In this document: positions 9,476 to 19,265 of the stretch, piece by piece
Numbering within the stretch: position 1 is the stretch's first letter
How the letters are laid out: every line of letters starts with the position of its first letter
From: Deltaproteobacteria bacterium
GTDB taxonomy: Bacteria; SAR324; XYD2-FULL-50-16
Assembly (NCBI GenBank): GCA_018657625.1
Contig: JABHWU010000082.1
Coordinates: 1-64,000 of the forward strand
Reading direction: 5' to 3'
Length of the DNA stretch: 64,000 nucleotides
Made by a program: the position numbers and the translations under genes
Notes under the pieces: model-generated
Seen by the model: the letters and a program-made list of their open reading frames with translations, nothing else
The model's database searches: none
What the model was told of the DNA's origin: nothing

Positions 9476-11404
9476 ATGATTGATCTAATAAAAAAGTTAA
9501 ATTTAAATCGTTTATCGAATCAGGAATTTAGTGAAAGATTAAATTTGGTACAGGAAATACCAGTTTTTGAAAAACTATCAAAAAACCAATTACTTGATTT
9601 TATAAGAGCTATGACTCCAATTTCTTATCGGTCAGGTAAAAAACTGCTAATAGAAGGTGAAGCTGTCGGGGGTGTATATTTCATAAAAGAAGGAGAAGTT
9701 CAAATATTAGTTACAAATTCTCAATCAGGAAAAGAGGAATTAATAACCCATGGATATGCCGGAGAGTGTTTTGGTGAGATGTCAACTTTAAGAACCAATG
9801 AAAATGCTTCTGCAACTGTTTTAACCGCTAGTGATACAACCGTATTATTCATTCATCGAAAAGATTTTATCCATTTAGTTAATCGATATAATCTATGGCC
9901 AATATTTACAGAAGTTATGGCGGATCGGCTAGAAAAAACAAATCACAGAATGACTGAGATCATGAAGCATGTGAAGCAAGGTATGGTAGAGGTTGACAGG
10001 CATGGAAAAATAACCAGTAAATTTTCAATGGGGTTTGTTCAGCTTGTCGGTTGTAAAGTCAATGAAATCCATAAACAATCACTATCAAAAATGCTATTTA
10101 AAGATTGTAAAAAGTCTAAGCAGTTATGGCGTGATAACCTGGAAGAGGTGTTTTCAACTTCATTAAGTCAAATTTCACTTTCATTAGGTTTATTACCTAC
10201 AGAATGTCAATATTATCATCCCCAAAAAGGGCTACGAATTTATCAATTATCATATGATATTTGTATTTATCAGGGAGAGGCAAATGGGCTGGATATTGGT
10301 ATTGAAGATGTTACATTTATCAGGGAAATGGGTTTAAAAAATAAAGAGTGGGAAAATGAAAAACGGATTGTTCAGGAAATATATACAAACTCAGAAACAT
10401 TCCGAAGTTTGTTGGGCCTTATTGGCGAAGTTAATATGAACCTTAAGGAACTCCGTCAGCAAATACTCTCTAAACAAGTGAGTCAGGATGATTTGAGATA
10501 TTGGTTAGGTAATATTCATTCATTAAAGGGTACCAGCCGTTTCCTGCAATTAGATGATATTGGAGATGCTGCCCACAAAATGGAAAATATTGTGATCGAT
10601 ATTCGATCAGATCATCAAAATCCAGCTTTATATTACGATAAATATATCGATCAGGCCAATACTCTTGAAAATAAAACGATTTACGTCAATAGCATCATGG
10701 AGAAAATGAGTGATGAAACAAGACGAAGATTGACTGCTGAACTAATTTTAACCAAACAGGAAGTAATCAGTTTACAAAGAGAACTCAAAGGCAATAAAGC
10801 TGCATCTGGAATTTTAATGAATGCTCAGCGAATATCCTCCAACAAACTGGTTGAAGGCTGGGATCTGGAATTAAAAAGAATCTGTGCAGCAACATCGAAA
10901 CATATACAGTTTAAGATCATTGGTGAACATGTTTCTATCCCGGGAAATATTCATTTTGGTTTAAAACTGTCAATACTACATTTGTTACGGAATTGTGCGG
11001 CTCACGGAATAGAACCATACCAGGAGCGAAATATACTTAAGAAAAGGCAGACAGGTCTGATATCTTTTCAAGTGCAACTCATCGATAATTATTATGTGAT
11101 CACCATTCAAGATGATGGTGCCGGTGTTAATAAAAAAATGATTGTGGATACAGCCAAAAAAATAGCACAAAAAGATTTTGAATTAAAAACAAAGATAGAA
11201 TATCTTCTACAACGGGAAAAGGTGATGTCCATATTATTCCTCCCAGGATTTAGTACGAGTAAAATAGTTTCTGATCTCTCTGGAAGAGGTGTCGGTTTGG
11301 ATGTCGTTCAGAGAGCTATCAAGAAAATAAACGGGAATATTATGGTTCAAACAGTGGTAAATGCCGGCACAAAATTTATCATAAAAATACCAACCAAAAA
11401 CTGA
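9476..11404 (+). CDS. CheA-like histidine kinase with N-terminal cNMP-binding-type domain
   Basis: 642 residues. Residues about 30-155 form a cyclic-nucleotide-binding fold with the GECFGEMSTLRTNENASATV block, but the arginine that normally contacts the cyclic phosphate (RxA) is replaced by asparagine. Residues about 160-290 look PAS-like. An Hpt-type H box, NIHSLKGTSRFLQL, places the likely phospho-histidine at 348. The ATPase domain is of the CheA type: HLLRNCAAHGIEP, then DDGAGVNKK and SGRGVGLDVV. CheA's P5 coupling domain is absent, so it is not a standard chemotaxis kinase. An unknown protein and an HD-GYP protein follow on the same strand. Confidence 0.85.
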   Translation: MIDLIKKLNLNRLSNQEFSERLNLVQEIPVFEKLSKNQLLDFIRAMTPISYRSGKKLLIEGEAVGGVYFIKEGEVQILVTNSQSGKEELITHGYAGECFGEMSTLRTNENASATVLTASDTTVLFIHRKDFIHLVNRYNLWPIFTEVMADRLEKTNHRMTEIMKHVKQGMVEVDRHGKITSKFSMGFVQLVGCKVNEIHKQSLSKMLFKDCKKSKQLWRDNLEEVFSTSLSQISLSLGLLPTECQYYHPQKGLRIYQLSYDICIYQGEANGLDIGIEDVTFIREMGLKNKEWENEKRIVQEIYTNSETFRSLLGLIGEVNMNLKELRQQILSKQVSQDDLRYWLGNIHSLKGTSRFLQLDDIGDAAHKMENIVIDIRSDHQNPALYYDKYIDQANTLENKTIYVNSIMEKMSDETRRRLTAELILTKQEVISLQRELKGNKAASGILMNAQRISSNKLVEGWDLELKRICAATSKHIQFKIIGEHVSIPGNIHFGLKLSILHLLRNCAAHGIEPYQERNILKKRQTGLISFQVQLIDNYYVITIQDDGAGVNKKMIVDTAKKIAQKDFELKTKIEYLLQREKVMSILFLPGFSTSKIVSDLSGRGVGLDVVQRAIKKINGNIMVQTVVNAGTKFIIKIPTKN

Positions 11405-11731
11405 TCCATTTTTTTGCAAAAAATTAAATTGACATGCTAGATCCAGATATTAGCCTTTTAAAGTCTGCCTATTAACAACATTTTTCAAAGTTGAATATGA
11501 ATGGCAATTATTTTATAAAGCATTGTTGTTATTGATGTATTTATTTTGATAGTTTTAATTTTTTGTGCAGTTTACAAAAAATTAATTTGATTCTAGATAA
11601 TTTACATTTGGAATCAGTTTATTGTTGTGTTATTAAGATATTAGATTAAAGTAGTTATCAAGAATTGATTACCGTTAATTATTCCGTTTTTTTAATAGCT
11701 ATTTTCTAATGAACCTTAAATATATTATTTA
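11405..11731. other. Intergenic region, no gene seen
   Basis: 327 bases, very AT-rich, with no reading frame or strong hairpin that I can support. Confidence 0.5.
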
Positions 11732-12595
11732 ATGGAATTCGAATCGCTGAAATTAACAAAGGTTAAATTACAAGATAAAATTCATCTCACCAGTATCTCT
11801 TCCAGACAAAAAGCTGCCAAAAAAAAATTGGCCACTCGTGGAAAAGACAAAGGGCTGAAATCTGATCAGGTTAGCAAGTTTTTGGAAAACCGATTAAAAA
11901 GATTGTACGAGCGTGTGAAAATTAACGGTGCACTAACCAATGATAAAGTATCTGAATATCTGAGCATGTTTACAAGTGCCGCTATTCCAGTTTTAGGGGA
12001 TATTTCCAGCAAAAATCAGGAAAAAATAATCAAAAATTTTGCCACCACAACTAAAGATATCGTTGATAAAATTTCAGGTGAGGGGTTTCTGGAACCGAAG
12101 CGGTTAATAGGTGTAAAATTAGGTATCAGTCGAAAATCAAGAAGATTAATCGATCAAAACAAAGCTAAAAGAGCTGAAATAGTAGATGATATTGGTATAG
12201 ATATATCGAAAGTATCTGAAGAAGCAGAAAAAAATGTAGCAAAAAAAATATCAACTGAAATATTAAATGAAAAAATTATTCCAATTGGTTTTAGTAAAAA
12301 ACCGGATTACTTAACGGTAGAGGAGTTTTTGCAATTACCTTTGGGAGAAAGAAAATTGAAAGATGACGAAGGGAATTTCTTTAAAGAACACATTCTCTAT
12401 CTGGAAAAAGCAGTTGAAGATAAGCTGTTTCCAGCCAAGAAGCTTGAACTTATCCGCGATGTTGTACCTATTATTGAAAAAATAAAATTTAAGAAATATT
12501 TTCAAATATTTGTGCATGGAAAATTTGAGGAACCAACTTTTATGGCTGTGATAAGCCTTTGGGCTAATAACGCTCTGAAAAATTTGAAAGAATAA
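11732..12595 (+). CDS. Unknown lysine-rich helical protein (287 aa)
   Basis: I do not recognise this protein. It has no signal peptide or membrane segment, is rich in lysine and glutamate and is predicted mainly helical by eye. The N-terminal 40 residues are strongly basic (SSRQKAAKKKLATRGKDKG), which could bind nucleic acid or an acidic partner. It sits between the CheA-like kinase and an HD-GYP protein on the same strand. Gaps of 327 and 72 bases mean it is not clearly in one operon with both. A role in that signalling group is only suggested by position. Confidence 0.6.
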   Translation: MEFESLKLTKVKLQDKIHLTSISSRQKAAKKKLATRGKDKGLKSDQVSKFLENRLKRLYERVKINGALTNDKVSEYLSMFTSAAIPVLGDISSKNQEKIIKNFATTTKDIVDKISGEGFLEPKRLIGVKLGISRKSRRLIDQNKAKRAEIVDDIGIDISKVSEEAEKNVAKKISTEILNEKIIPIGFSKKPDYLTVEEFLQLPLGERKLKDDEGNFFKEHILYLEKAVEDKLFPAKKLELIRDVVPIIEKIKFKKYFQIFVHGKFEEPTFMAVISLWANNALKNLKE

Positions 12596-12667
12596 ACTTT
12601 CCGGCAGTTTCTATTTAAGCTTCTATAATGACAATATAGTACTATCTATATCGGCATATAATCAAAA

Positions 12668-14167
12668 ATGGGAAAAAACTCACACCTTGTAAAAGCTATT
12701 ATCGAAATTGATGAACTCAAACCAGGTATGAAAATCATTGAATATTTGGGTTTAGATGTTTCATATGGGTCAATTGATAATAAGACCGGCCAATTTTTCA
12801 GGAATAATTTTAAGGGCTGCCAGGCTTCTATTTTAAGACATCAAAGAAAAATTGAAATCAATATAAATCGCCTTCAAACGGGTGATGTTATCCTCAAAAT
12901 TTATCACTTCCCGGCTTCTATCAAAAAACTGACACAAGTCAGTGATAATCTCATCGGAGTACTACAAGACCGTCGTTTCTTTAAGTTTAAAGTACAGTAC
13001 GCCATTTCTTTACCAAGTGGTTTTAAAGAGAGTTTTCAGAATGTAATGCAAATGTTAAATGCTGAAGTTTCTTTAAACCGGAATAATCAACAAAAATCAG
13101 TAGGTGTTAATAATAAACCCATTACTAAAGTTCAAAGACAATATTTGTTGAAGAAGAAACGCCAGACAACACTTGAAAATCGAGCCTATAAATTAGTAGA
13201 AACTGTCAACAAATCTGATGAAATTCGAAACGAAGCATCAAGCGCGATTGAATTTTATATGGATAATGCTCGAAAGGGTAAAATTGATGGGGATGAAATA
13301 AAATCTTATATTAATGATATTGCTCTAAAAGCTTCCCCAGAAGCAATATCTGCCATAACAAATCTTAAGAAGAGTGATCAGACATATGGTCATTGCATTG
13401 ATGTTGCTTCACTGTTTCATTCAGTCTATTTTAAATTATTAAAGAAAAATAAGAATCGGAGCGCTTTTAAAAAACGAAATGAAGCTTTGCTAGGTGGATT
13501 TCTACACGATTTTGGAAAGGCAAAAATTCCTAAGTATATTATCGATAGCTCTTCGCAGTTTTCAAGAGATAGTGATGAAATGACAATAATGAAAGCACAT
13601 CCTAAATTTGGTGCTAAGTTATTAATAGATGAAATGAGTATGCCTGCTCCGATTATCAATATGGCTCTTTTTCATCATGTTAAACATGATACAAATATGT
13701 CGACCAGTTATCCAAGAGAATTTGATTATAATAAAGCGATTTATGAAACCAAATTATTATCCATTATCGATGCTTATCAGGCACTTGTTGGGAAAAGAAA
13801 ATATAAACGTTCCTGGTCACCTGCCGCTGCAATGAGATATTTAGATGCCCTGGCTGGTATAGAATTTGATTTTGATATTTGGGAAGACGTTAAACAGGTT
13901 ATGGGGATTTACCCTAAAGGTACAGTTGTGCAACTGAATGATAATTCATTAGGCTTCGTGATGTCAGTACCGAAAAATGATCTGGTAAATCCAACCGTAG
14001 CCGTTTTTCGTAATGCCTATAATCAGGATTTAGATAATCACCCTCTAATAGACCTTCAAATGAACCCTGAGATATCAATTCAAAATGATTTGGATCAATA
14101 TGAGGTTTTTGGAAGTGGCAGCAGAGCTTTAGAAAAATTCAAAAGTATTAATATTGCCAGTTCCTAA
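12668..14167 (+). CDS. HD-GYP-type protein with divergent GYP motif
   Basis: 499 residues. The N-terminal ~130 residues resemble DUF3391 (IIEIDELKPGMKIIEYLGLD), the usual partner of HD-GYP domains. The HD part starts near residue 235 and contains HDFGKAKIPKYII, a downstream HPKFGAKLL and FHH. The signature that would read HH-E-x-x-dG-x-GYP is here FHHVKHDTNMSTSYP, so the glycine of GYP and the usual glutamate are changed. The later SIIDAYQALVGKRKYKRS block is intact. Metal ligands appear mostly present, so c-di-GMP hydrolysis is possible but uncertain. There is a C-terminal extension of about 90 residues. Confidence 0.8.
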   Translation: MGKNSHLVKAIIEIDELKPGMKIIEYLGLDVSYGSIDNKTGQFFRNNFKGCQASILRHQRKIEININRLQTGDVILKIYHFPASIKKLTQVSDNLIGVLQDRRFFKFKVQYAISLPSGFKESFQNVMQMLNAEVSLNRNNQQKSVGVNNKPITKVQRQYLLKKKRQTTLENRAYKLVETVNKSDEIRNEASSAIEFYMDNARKGKIDGDEIKSYINDIALKASPEAISAITNLKKSDQTYGHCIDVASLFHSVYFKLLKKNKNRSAFKKRNEALLGGFLHDFGKAKIPKYIIDSSSQFSRDSDEMTIMKAHPKFGAKLLIDEMSMPAPIINMALFHHVKHDTNMSTSYPREFDYNKAIYETKLLSIIDAYQALVGKRKYKRSWSPAAAMRYLDALAGIEFDFDIWEDVKQVMGIYPKGTVVQLNDNSLGFVMSVPKNDLVNPTVAVFRNAYNQDLDNHPLIDLQMNPEISIQNDLDQYEVFGSGSRALEKFKSINIASS

Positions 14168-14290
14168 CTATGTTCTCAAAAAACAAAAACCATCCTTTTT
14201 TTTGCCTTACTTAATAGCAATTGAGAACCAATTAAAAGCAATCTTGGCGAAAACTGATTTGGTAATAAACCTCCTAGCTATTAAATTATT

Positions 14291-15514
14291 ATGAAGCCCT
14301 TTCTTTCAAAAATTTATCACCTGGAAAATCCGATACAAAACTACGATTGGGGTTCAAGAACTGAATTAAGTAGGTTATTCAATATAACTAACATTGAAAA
14401 TAATCCTCAGGCAGAACTTTGGATTGGTGCTCATCATAGAGCCCCATCATTGGTTAAAATAAATGAAAATGAAAAAATGCCTTTGGATACAATGATAGAC
14501 AAATATCCTGACTTGATTTTAGGTAAGAAAATAGCCAAGCAATATAATAATAACTTACCTTTTTTATTTAAAATATTAACTGCTAAAAAACCATTGTCAA
14601 TTCAGACCCATCCCGATTTAAAAACTGCATCAAGTGGGTTTGATGCAGAAAACAGTTGTGGTGTTGCTATGGATGACAATCGCAATTATAAAGACCCAAA
14701 TCACAAACCGGAATTAATATATGCTTTAACTGAATTCAACGCGTTATATAATTTTAAAACACCTGAAAATATTATAAATAGTATATTGAGTATCAATTCA
14801 AAAATATTAAGAAAACTAATCAAATATCTTGAAATCAAAGATCAAAAGGAAGCCCTCAAAAAGTTTTACAGTAAATTAATGCATTTAAATCTAAGCGATA
14901 AATCACTGATTGTTTCAGAAATAATCCAACAGCTTAGTCAGGATTCATCTAATTCTGAATTCGTAATAATTCAATACTTAAATCAATTTTACCCGGAAGA
15001 TTTTGGGATCCTTGCCCCTTTATATATGAACCATATAAAATTATTACCTGGCGACTGTATGTTTATAGAATCCGGAGAAATTCATAGTTACTTAAATGGT
15101 TCCGGATTTGAAATTATGGCTAATTCAGATAATGTTATCCGGGGAGGCTTGACGAATAAGCACATAGATTTTAACGAATTAATAAAGGTATTAAATTTTA
15201 ATTTTAATCTTCCGAAAGAAATTGCTGTTGAATTGTCAGATAATGAAATGGTTAAAACCATACAACCCCAAGTAAATGAGTTTGGTATGTCGATATTGAA
15301 ATTGACGGATACTCAATATCAATTTCAACCACTCTCAACAGAGATGTGGTTTTGTTCGCTGGGAAATCCCATTATTAGTGATCTGTCTGCTGAAAATAAA
15401 ACAGTGCTGAAACCAGGAGAGGCCTTATTGATACCAGCCTCTCTGGATAGTATTACTTTGGAGGGAGTGGGGGAAATTGTCAGGATCTTTATACCAGATC
15501 AGGTTTTAAGATAG
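14291..15514 (+). CDS. manA: Mannose-6-phosphate isomerase, class I
   Basis: 407 residues, the normal length for class I phosphomannose isomerase, which interconverts fructose-6-phosphate and mannose-6-phosphate using one zinc. The zinc-site motif is seen in PLSIQTHPDLK, followed by PNHKPELIYALTEF (substrate and metal ligands). The second half of the cupin carries LLPGDCMFIESGEIHSYLNG and the catalytic-region SDNVIRGGLTNKHID. It supplies mannose for surface polysaccharide or nucleotide-sugar synthesis. It stands alone and converges with trpS. Confidence 0.93.
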   Translation: MKPFLSKIYHLENPIQNYDWGSRTELSRLFNITNIENNPQAELWIGAHHRAPSLVKINENEKMPLDTMIDKYPDLILGKKIAKQYNNNLPFLFKILTAKKPLSIQTHPDLKTASSGFDAENSCGVAMDDNRNYKDPNHKPELIYALTEFNALYNFKTPENIINSILSINSKILRKLIKYLEIKDQKEALKKFYSKLMHLNLSDKSLIVSEIIQQLSQDSSNSEFVIIQYLNQFYPEDFGILAPLYMNHIKLLPGDCMFIESGEIHSYLNGSGFEIMANSDNVIRGGLTNKHIDFNELIKVLNFNFNLPKEIAVELSDNEMVKTIQPQVNEFGMSILKLTDTQYQFQPLSTEMWFCSLGNPIISDLSAENKTVLKPGEALLIPASLDSITLEGVGEIVRIFIPDQVLR

Positions 15515-15556
15515 TATAATGTCCACCCAACAAATATAATAGCATTTTAGTAAAGT

Positions 15557-16534
15557 TTATCTAAAGCCAGTCTTGATCCGAACTTCCCGCATCGTTTCTT
15601 CAGCTATTTTTTTACTTTTCATGGCACCTTGCTTTAAAATCTCTTGAACCTTGTCCGGGTTATTAAAAAGAAAATCGGCTTTATCTCTTATTGGTGTCAG
15701 GTGAAAACTTAAGCTCTGGTGAAGTTTTTTCTTGCAATCCACACATCCTATTCGACCTTTTCTGCAATCTTGATTAACTTCGCTAATAGTATCTGCCTCA
15801 CTTAGTGCATCATGTAGAGAATAGATATTACAAATATCAGGATTACCGGGATCTGTTTTCTTGATGCGATTTTCATCAGTGAAAGCACTTTTTAACTTTT
15901 TCCAGATTTCATCATCTGTGTCTAAAACACCGATATAATTATTAAGGCTTTTGGACATCTTATTTTTTCCATCTAAACCCATAATTCGCTTATGTTTTCC
16001 TAAATGAGCCTGTGGTTCAGGAAAGGTTTCCCCAAATGTAGCATTGAACTTTCTTGCAATTTCCCGGCATAATTCAATGTGTTGAATCTGGTCTTCACCA
16101 ACAGGTACGATTTCAGCTTTATATATCAATATATCGGCTGCCATTAAAACCGGATAATCTAATAAACCAACATTAATGTTTTGATTTTGGTGTTTTGACT
16201 TATCCTTAAATTGCGTCATTCTCTGTAGTTCACCTATCGGTGTAACACAATTGAACATCCATGTTAGTTCAGTATGCTCAATAACATGAGATTGCACGAA
16301 AAAAGCGCATCGATCCGGATCTAATCCACAAGCGATATTAACCGTTGCTGCTTCCATGATTCTTTGTTGCAGGATTTTTGGATCGTATTTCCCAGCCATT
16401 GCATGGTAGTCGACAATACAAAAGATACATTCGTAATCATCCATCATTTGGGCCCAATTTCTGATAGCACCAATATAGTTTCCAATATGAATATCTCCTG
16501 ACGGTTGAATACCACTAAAAATTCTGTTTTTCAT
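15557..16534 (-). CDS. trpS: Tryptophanyl-tRNA synthetase
   Basis: A 325-residue class I aminoacyl-tRNA synthetase that charges tRNA-Trp. The HIGH-type motif is HIGN at residues 16-19 (PSGDIHIGNYIGA) and KMSKS is at about 192-196 (GKNKMSKSLNNY). Length and the early GIQPSG motif are characteristic of bacterial TrpRS. A cysteine cluster in CRKGRIGCVDCKK is seen in a subset of TrpRS proteins. Single gene, convergent with manA. Confidence 0.97.
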   Translation of the reverse strand: MKNRIFSGIQPSGDIHIGNYIGAIRNWAQMMDDYECIFCIVDYHAMAGKYDPKILQQRIMEAATVNIACGLDPDRCAFFVQSHVIEHTELTWMFNCVTPIGELQRMTQFKDKSKHQNQNINVGLLDYPVLMAADILIYKAEIVPVGEDQIQHIELCREIARKFNATFGETFPEPQAHLGKHKRIMGLDGKNKMSKSLNNYIGVLDTDDEIWKKLKSAFTDENRIKKTDPGNPDICNIYSLHDALSEADTISEVNQDCRKGRIGCVDCKKKLHQSLSFHLTPIRDKADFLFNNPDKVQEILKQGAMKSKKIAEETMREVRIKTGFR

Positions 16535-17035
16535 TTTATAACCACGATAAAAAATTGATTTTAAGTTAGGATTACCAAAACTTAATGTTGTTTCTATTTT
16601 TATTCCTAAAACCTAAGTGTAAAACAGCCTTACTGATTTCAGTGATGTTTAATAGACCAACCTAGGTAAAATCTTAAATAATTACAATCAGTAATTATCG
16701 AGATACTTAAAAAACAGAGAAATCACAATCATCTAATTTTAAAAATAGTATTTTTATTAACAACCAAAATTCTCACTGTTGATGATGCGATGAATCTGTA
16801 ATACCTTACATTAATAAAAAAAGGGGATTATATTATAATAACTATTGAATCAGGCTATAAACCGCTCTCTGGATTTGATAGTTTTCCATCCTGACTTCTA
16901 ATCAAGATATCAATATTCTAAGTTAATGTCAGTTAATAATCCAATTCCTAGTGAATGTCGGATTTTATGTTTGCTTAAACATCGATTATCAATTAGAATT
17001 TTGAAAAAAATCAAATCAATATAATAAAGAGAAAA
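16535..17035. other. Intergenic region, no gene seen
   Basis: About 500 AT-rich bases between trpS and the small mobile element. Reading frames are all short, and no RNA gene or strong hairpin is recognised. Confidence 0.5.
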
Positions 17036-17182
17036 GTAACTATTCAGTTAACTCTTGAATCACTGATCTGAAACCATATTCCTGTTTACCGAGCGAAGTC
17101 GAGGTATTGGTCAAAAACACTTCGACTTCGCTCAGTGTACAGAGCCTCTTAAAAGAAAAATATAAAAAAGCTGAATAGTTAC
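17036..17182. mobile_element. MITE copy A (147 bp; GTAA ends, 8-bp target duplication)
   Basis: A non-autonomous element bounded by a perfect 12-bp terminal inverted repeat, GTAACTATTCAG at 17036-17047 and CTGAATAGTTAC at 17171-17182. It is flanked by the direct repeat AGAGAAAA at 17028-17035 and 17183-17190, read directly from the sequence. Internally, 17082-17105 and 17119-17142 form a second imperfect inverted repeat containing ACTTCGACTTCGCTCAG. It holds no gene. GTAA termini with 8-bp duplications are typical of the IS66 family. It ends 48 bases before the response-regulator ATG and might affect its expression. Confidence 0.85.
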
Positions 17183-17230
17183 AGAGAAAAATCATATCAG
17201 CTTTAATATTAAACCAAAACTAATGTAACC

Positions 17231-17602
17231 ATGGCAAATAAGACGAAAATTCTGGTTGTAGATGATGATCCAATGAATTTAAAATTTCTTAAAGAAATTT
17301 TGTCTGATGAATATAATATCATAGCAGCGTTATCTGGAGAAGAGGCACTTGAAATTATATTTGATTTTATGCCGGAAATTTTATTGCTGGATATTATGAT
17401 GCCAGGAATCGATGGGTATGAGGTTTGTAAAAAAATAAGAGCTAACGAAAAATTAGCTAATATTAAAATTTTATTGGTTTCCGCAAAAGCGATGTTGAAC
17501 GAAAAACTTATGGGATATGAAGTAGGCGCAGATGATTATATAACAAAACCATTTGAACATGAAGAACTGTTAGCAAAAATTAAGATTTTTATCCGTCAAT
17601 AA
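17231..17602 (+). CDS. Single-domain response regulator
   Basis: 123 residues forming a complete receiver domain and nothing else. Acidic pocket D11-D13 (VVDDDP), phosphoacceptor D54 in LLLDIMMPGIDG, and the conserved lysine in DDYITKPFEHEE. Such CheY-like proteins act as phospho-relay intermediates or bind a partner. It precedes a receiver/HD-GYP gene by 94 bases and a histidine-kinase remnant lies after that, suggesting a former kinase-regulator cluster. A MITE sits in its immediate upstream region. Confidence 0.92.
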   Translation: MANKTKILVVDDDPMNLKFLKEILSDEYNIIAALSGEEALEIIFDFMPEILLLDIMMPGIDGYEVCKKIRANEKLANIKILLVSAKAMLNEKLMGYEVGADDYITKPFEHEELLAKIKIFIRQ

Positions 17603-17705
17603 CTTTATTTCTACTTTCTTCAATTTTATTGATACCACGCACGTTTCCTTTTTAATATCATCGTTTTAATAAAAATTTAATCAATAATTAAAAAGTTTGC
17701 CGAAG

Positions 17706-19265
17706 ATGGCCGGAAATAACAATTTAATGACATTTGCACCTGAAAAAGATCAGAGTGAATCTGATTCAAAAAATGATTGCTATTGGAATATTTTGATTGT
17801 TGATGATGAAGAATCCGTTCATGAAACAACCATCAGAGTATTGAAAGATATACAATTTGAAGGGAAAAAAATACATTTCCTGCAGGCATATTCAAAAAAA
17901 GAAGCCATTCAAGTTTTAAAAGATAATTATGATATTTCGGTGATATTGCTTGACGTGGTTATGGAAGAAGAAAACAGCGGACTATTATTGGTTAAATATA
18001 TTCGGGAAATATTGAATAATACACTGGTTAGGATAATATTAAGAACGGGACAACCCGGTAAATCCCCCGAAAAGGAAGTCATAATTGAATATGATATCAA
18101 CGATTATAGAGCAAAAACAGATCTTACAGTTAATCAGTTGTTTTCGGCAATAATATCATCCTTAAGATCTTACCAGGACTTAAAAATAATTAATAAGAGT
18201 AAAAATGGATTAGAATATATTATCAATGCTACTTCAGACTTATTTCTTTCAAAATCTGTGAAAGAATTTGCTTTTGGGGCATTAATGCAATTACTTTCCT
18301 TTCTAAAGCTAGATGAACATTCACTATTCATCAATGTATCAGGTTTAAGTCTAGAGTTGGAAAAAGAAGGGAAAAATAGATTTTTAATCCATGCAGCTAC
18401 TGGTAAGTTTGAAAAATATGTTGACCAATATGCTGATTCATTGCTGTCAGAAGATATTATTCAATATCTTGAATTAGCAATTCAGAAAAAAGAATCTTTC
18501 TTTGACAATAATTGTTATATTGCCTATTCAAAATCCAGTACAGGTAGTGTTCATTTACTTTATTTTAGTAGTAATTCCGAAATTTCTGAAATAGATCGAA
18601 ATTTAATCACATTGTTTTCTGAGAATGTCCGTATTGCTTTTGAAAATGTAAATGCTTATATTGCAAAATCCCAGAGCCAGAATGAAATCATCTTTATGTT
18701 AAGCAATATTTTAGAGCATAATTCTTTAGATATGGATAATCATGTTAAACGTGTATCTGAATTTGCAGGATTATTGGGACGGAAGGCAGGTCTAAACACA
18801 AAGGAAATTGAAATTCTAGTAACTGCTTCAGCAGTTCATGACATCGGTAACATATTGATACCAAAAACAATATTAGATAAGCCAACAAAGCTGACCGAAG
18901 ATGAATTTAATACTGTTCAAAATCATGCACTGGCAGGATTTAATATTCTTAATAAATTTTCAAATGATGTGATGCAAAATTCATCTATCATAGCTTTGCA
19001 ACATCATGAACGTTTCAATGGTTCTGGTTATCCAAATAAACTTAAAGGTGAAGAAATTGATATAAAAGCCAGGATCATCAATATTGTGGATACCTTTGAT
19101 GTATTGTTACATCAAAGGAAATATAAAGAAGCCTGGGGGGAAAACAAAGTTATTGATTATATGGAAAAGGAATCTGGAAGACAGTTTGATCCGGATTTAG
19201 TAAGTATTTTATTAAAGAATATTGATGAGTTTTTAACCCTGAATAAGTTTCTTTCAAAAAACTAA
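17706..19265 (+). CDS. Response regulator with HD-GYP output (c-di-GMP phosphodiesterase)
   Basis: About 519 residues from the ATG at 17706; a TTG three codons earlier is also open. The N-terminal receiver has acceptor D in VILLDVVMEEE and is of the divergent type that precedes DUF3369. A DUF3369-like middle region (about 150-330) follows. The HD-GYP domain contains HDIGNILIPKTIL, then NHALAGFNIL and QHHERFNGSGYP, with VDTFDVLLHQRKYKE. The GYP signature is intact, so hydrolysis of cyclic-di-GMP is likely. The last lysine of HDIGK is asparagine here. The stop overlaps the reading frame of a kinase remnant that follows. Confidence 0.9.
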   Translation: MAGNNNLMTFAPEKDQSESDSKNDCYWNILIVDDEESVHETTIRVLKDIQFEGKKIHFLQAYSKKEAIQVLKDNYDISVILLDVVMEEENSGLLLVKYIREILNNTLVRIILRTGQPGKSPEKEVIIEYDINDYRAKTDLTVNQLFSAIISSLRSYQDLKIINKSKNGLEYIINATSDLFLSKSVKEFAFGALMQLLSFLKLDEHSLFINVSGLSLELEKEGKNRFLIHAATGKFEKYVDQYADSLLSEDIIQYLELAIQKKESFFDNNCYIAYSKSSTGSVHLLYFSSNSEISEIDRNLITLFSENVRIAFENVNAYIAKSQSQNEIIFMLSNILEHNSLDMDNHVKRVSEFAGLLGRKAGLNTKEIEILVTASAVHDIGNILIPKTILDKPTKLTEDEFNTVQNHALAGFNILNKFSNDVMQNSSIIALQHHERFNGSGYPNKLKGEEIDIKARIINIVDTFDVLLHQRKYKEAWGENKVIDYMEKESGRQFDPDLVSILLKNIDEFLTLNKFLSKN

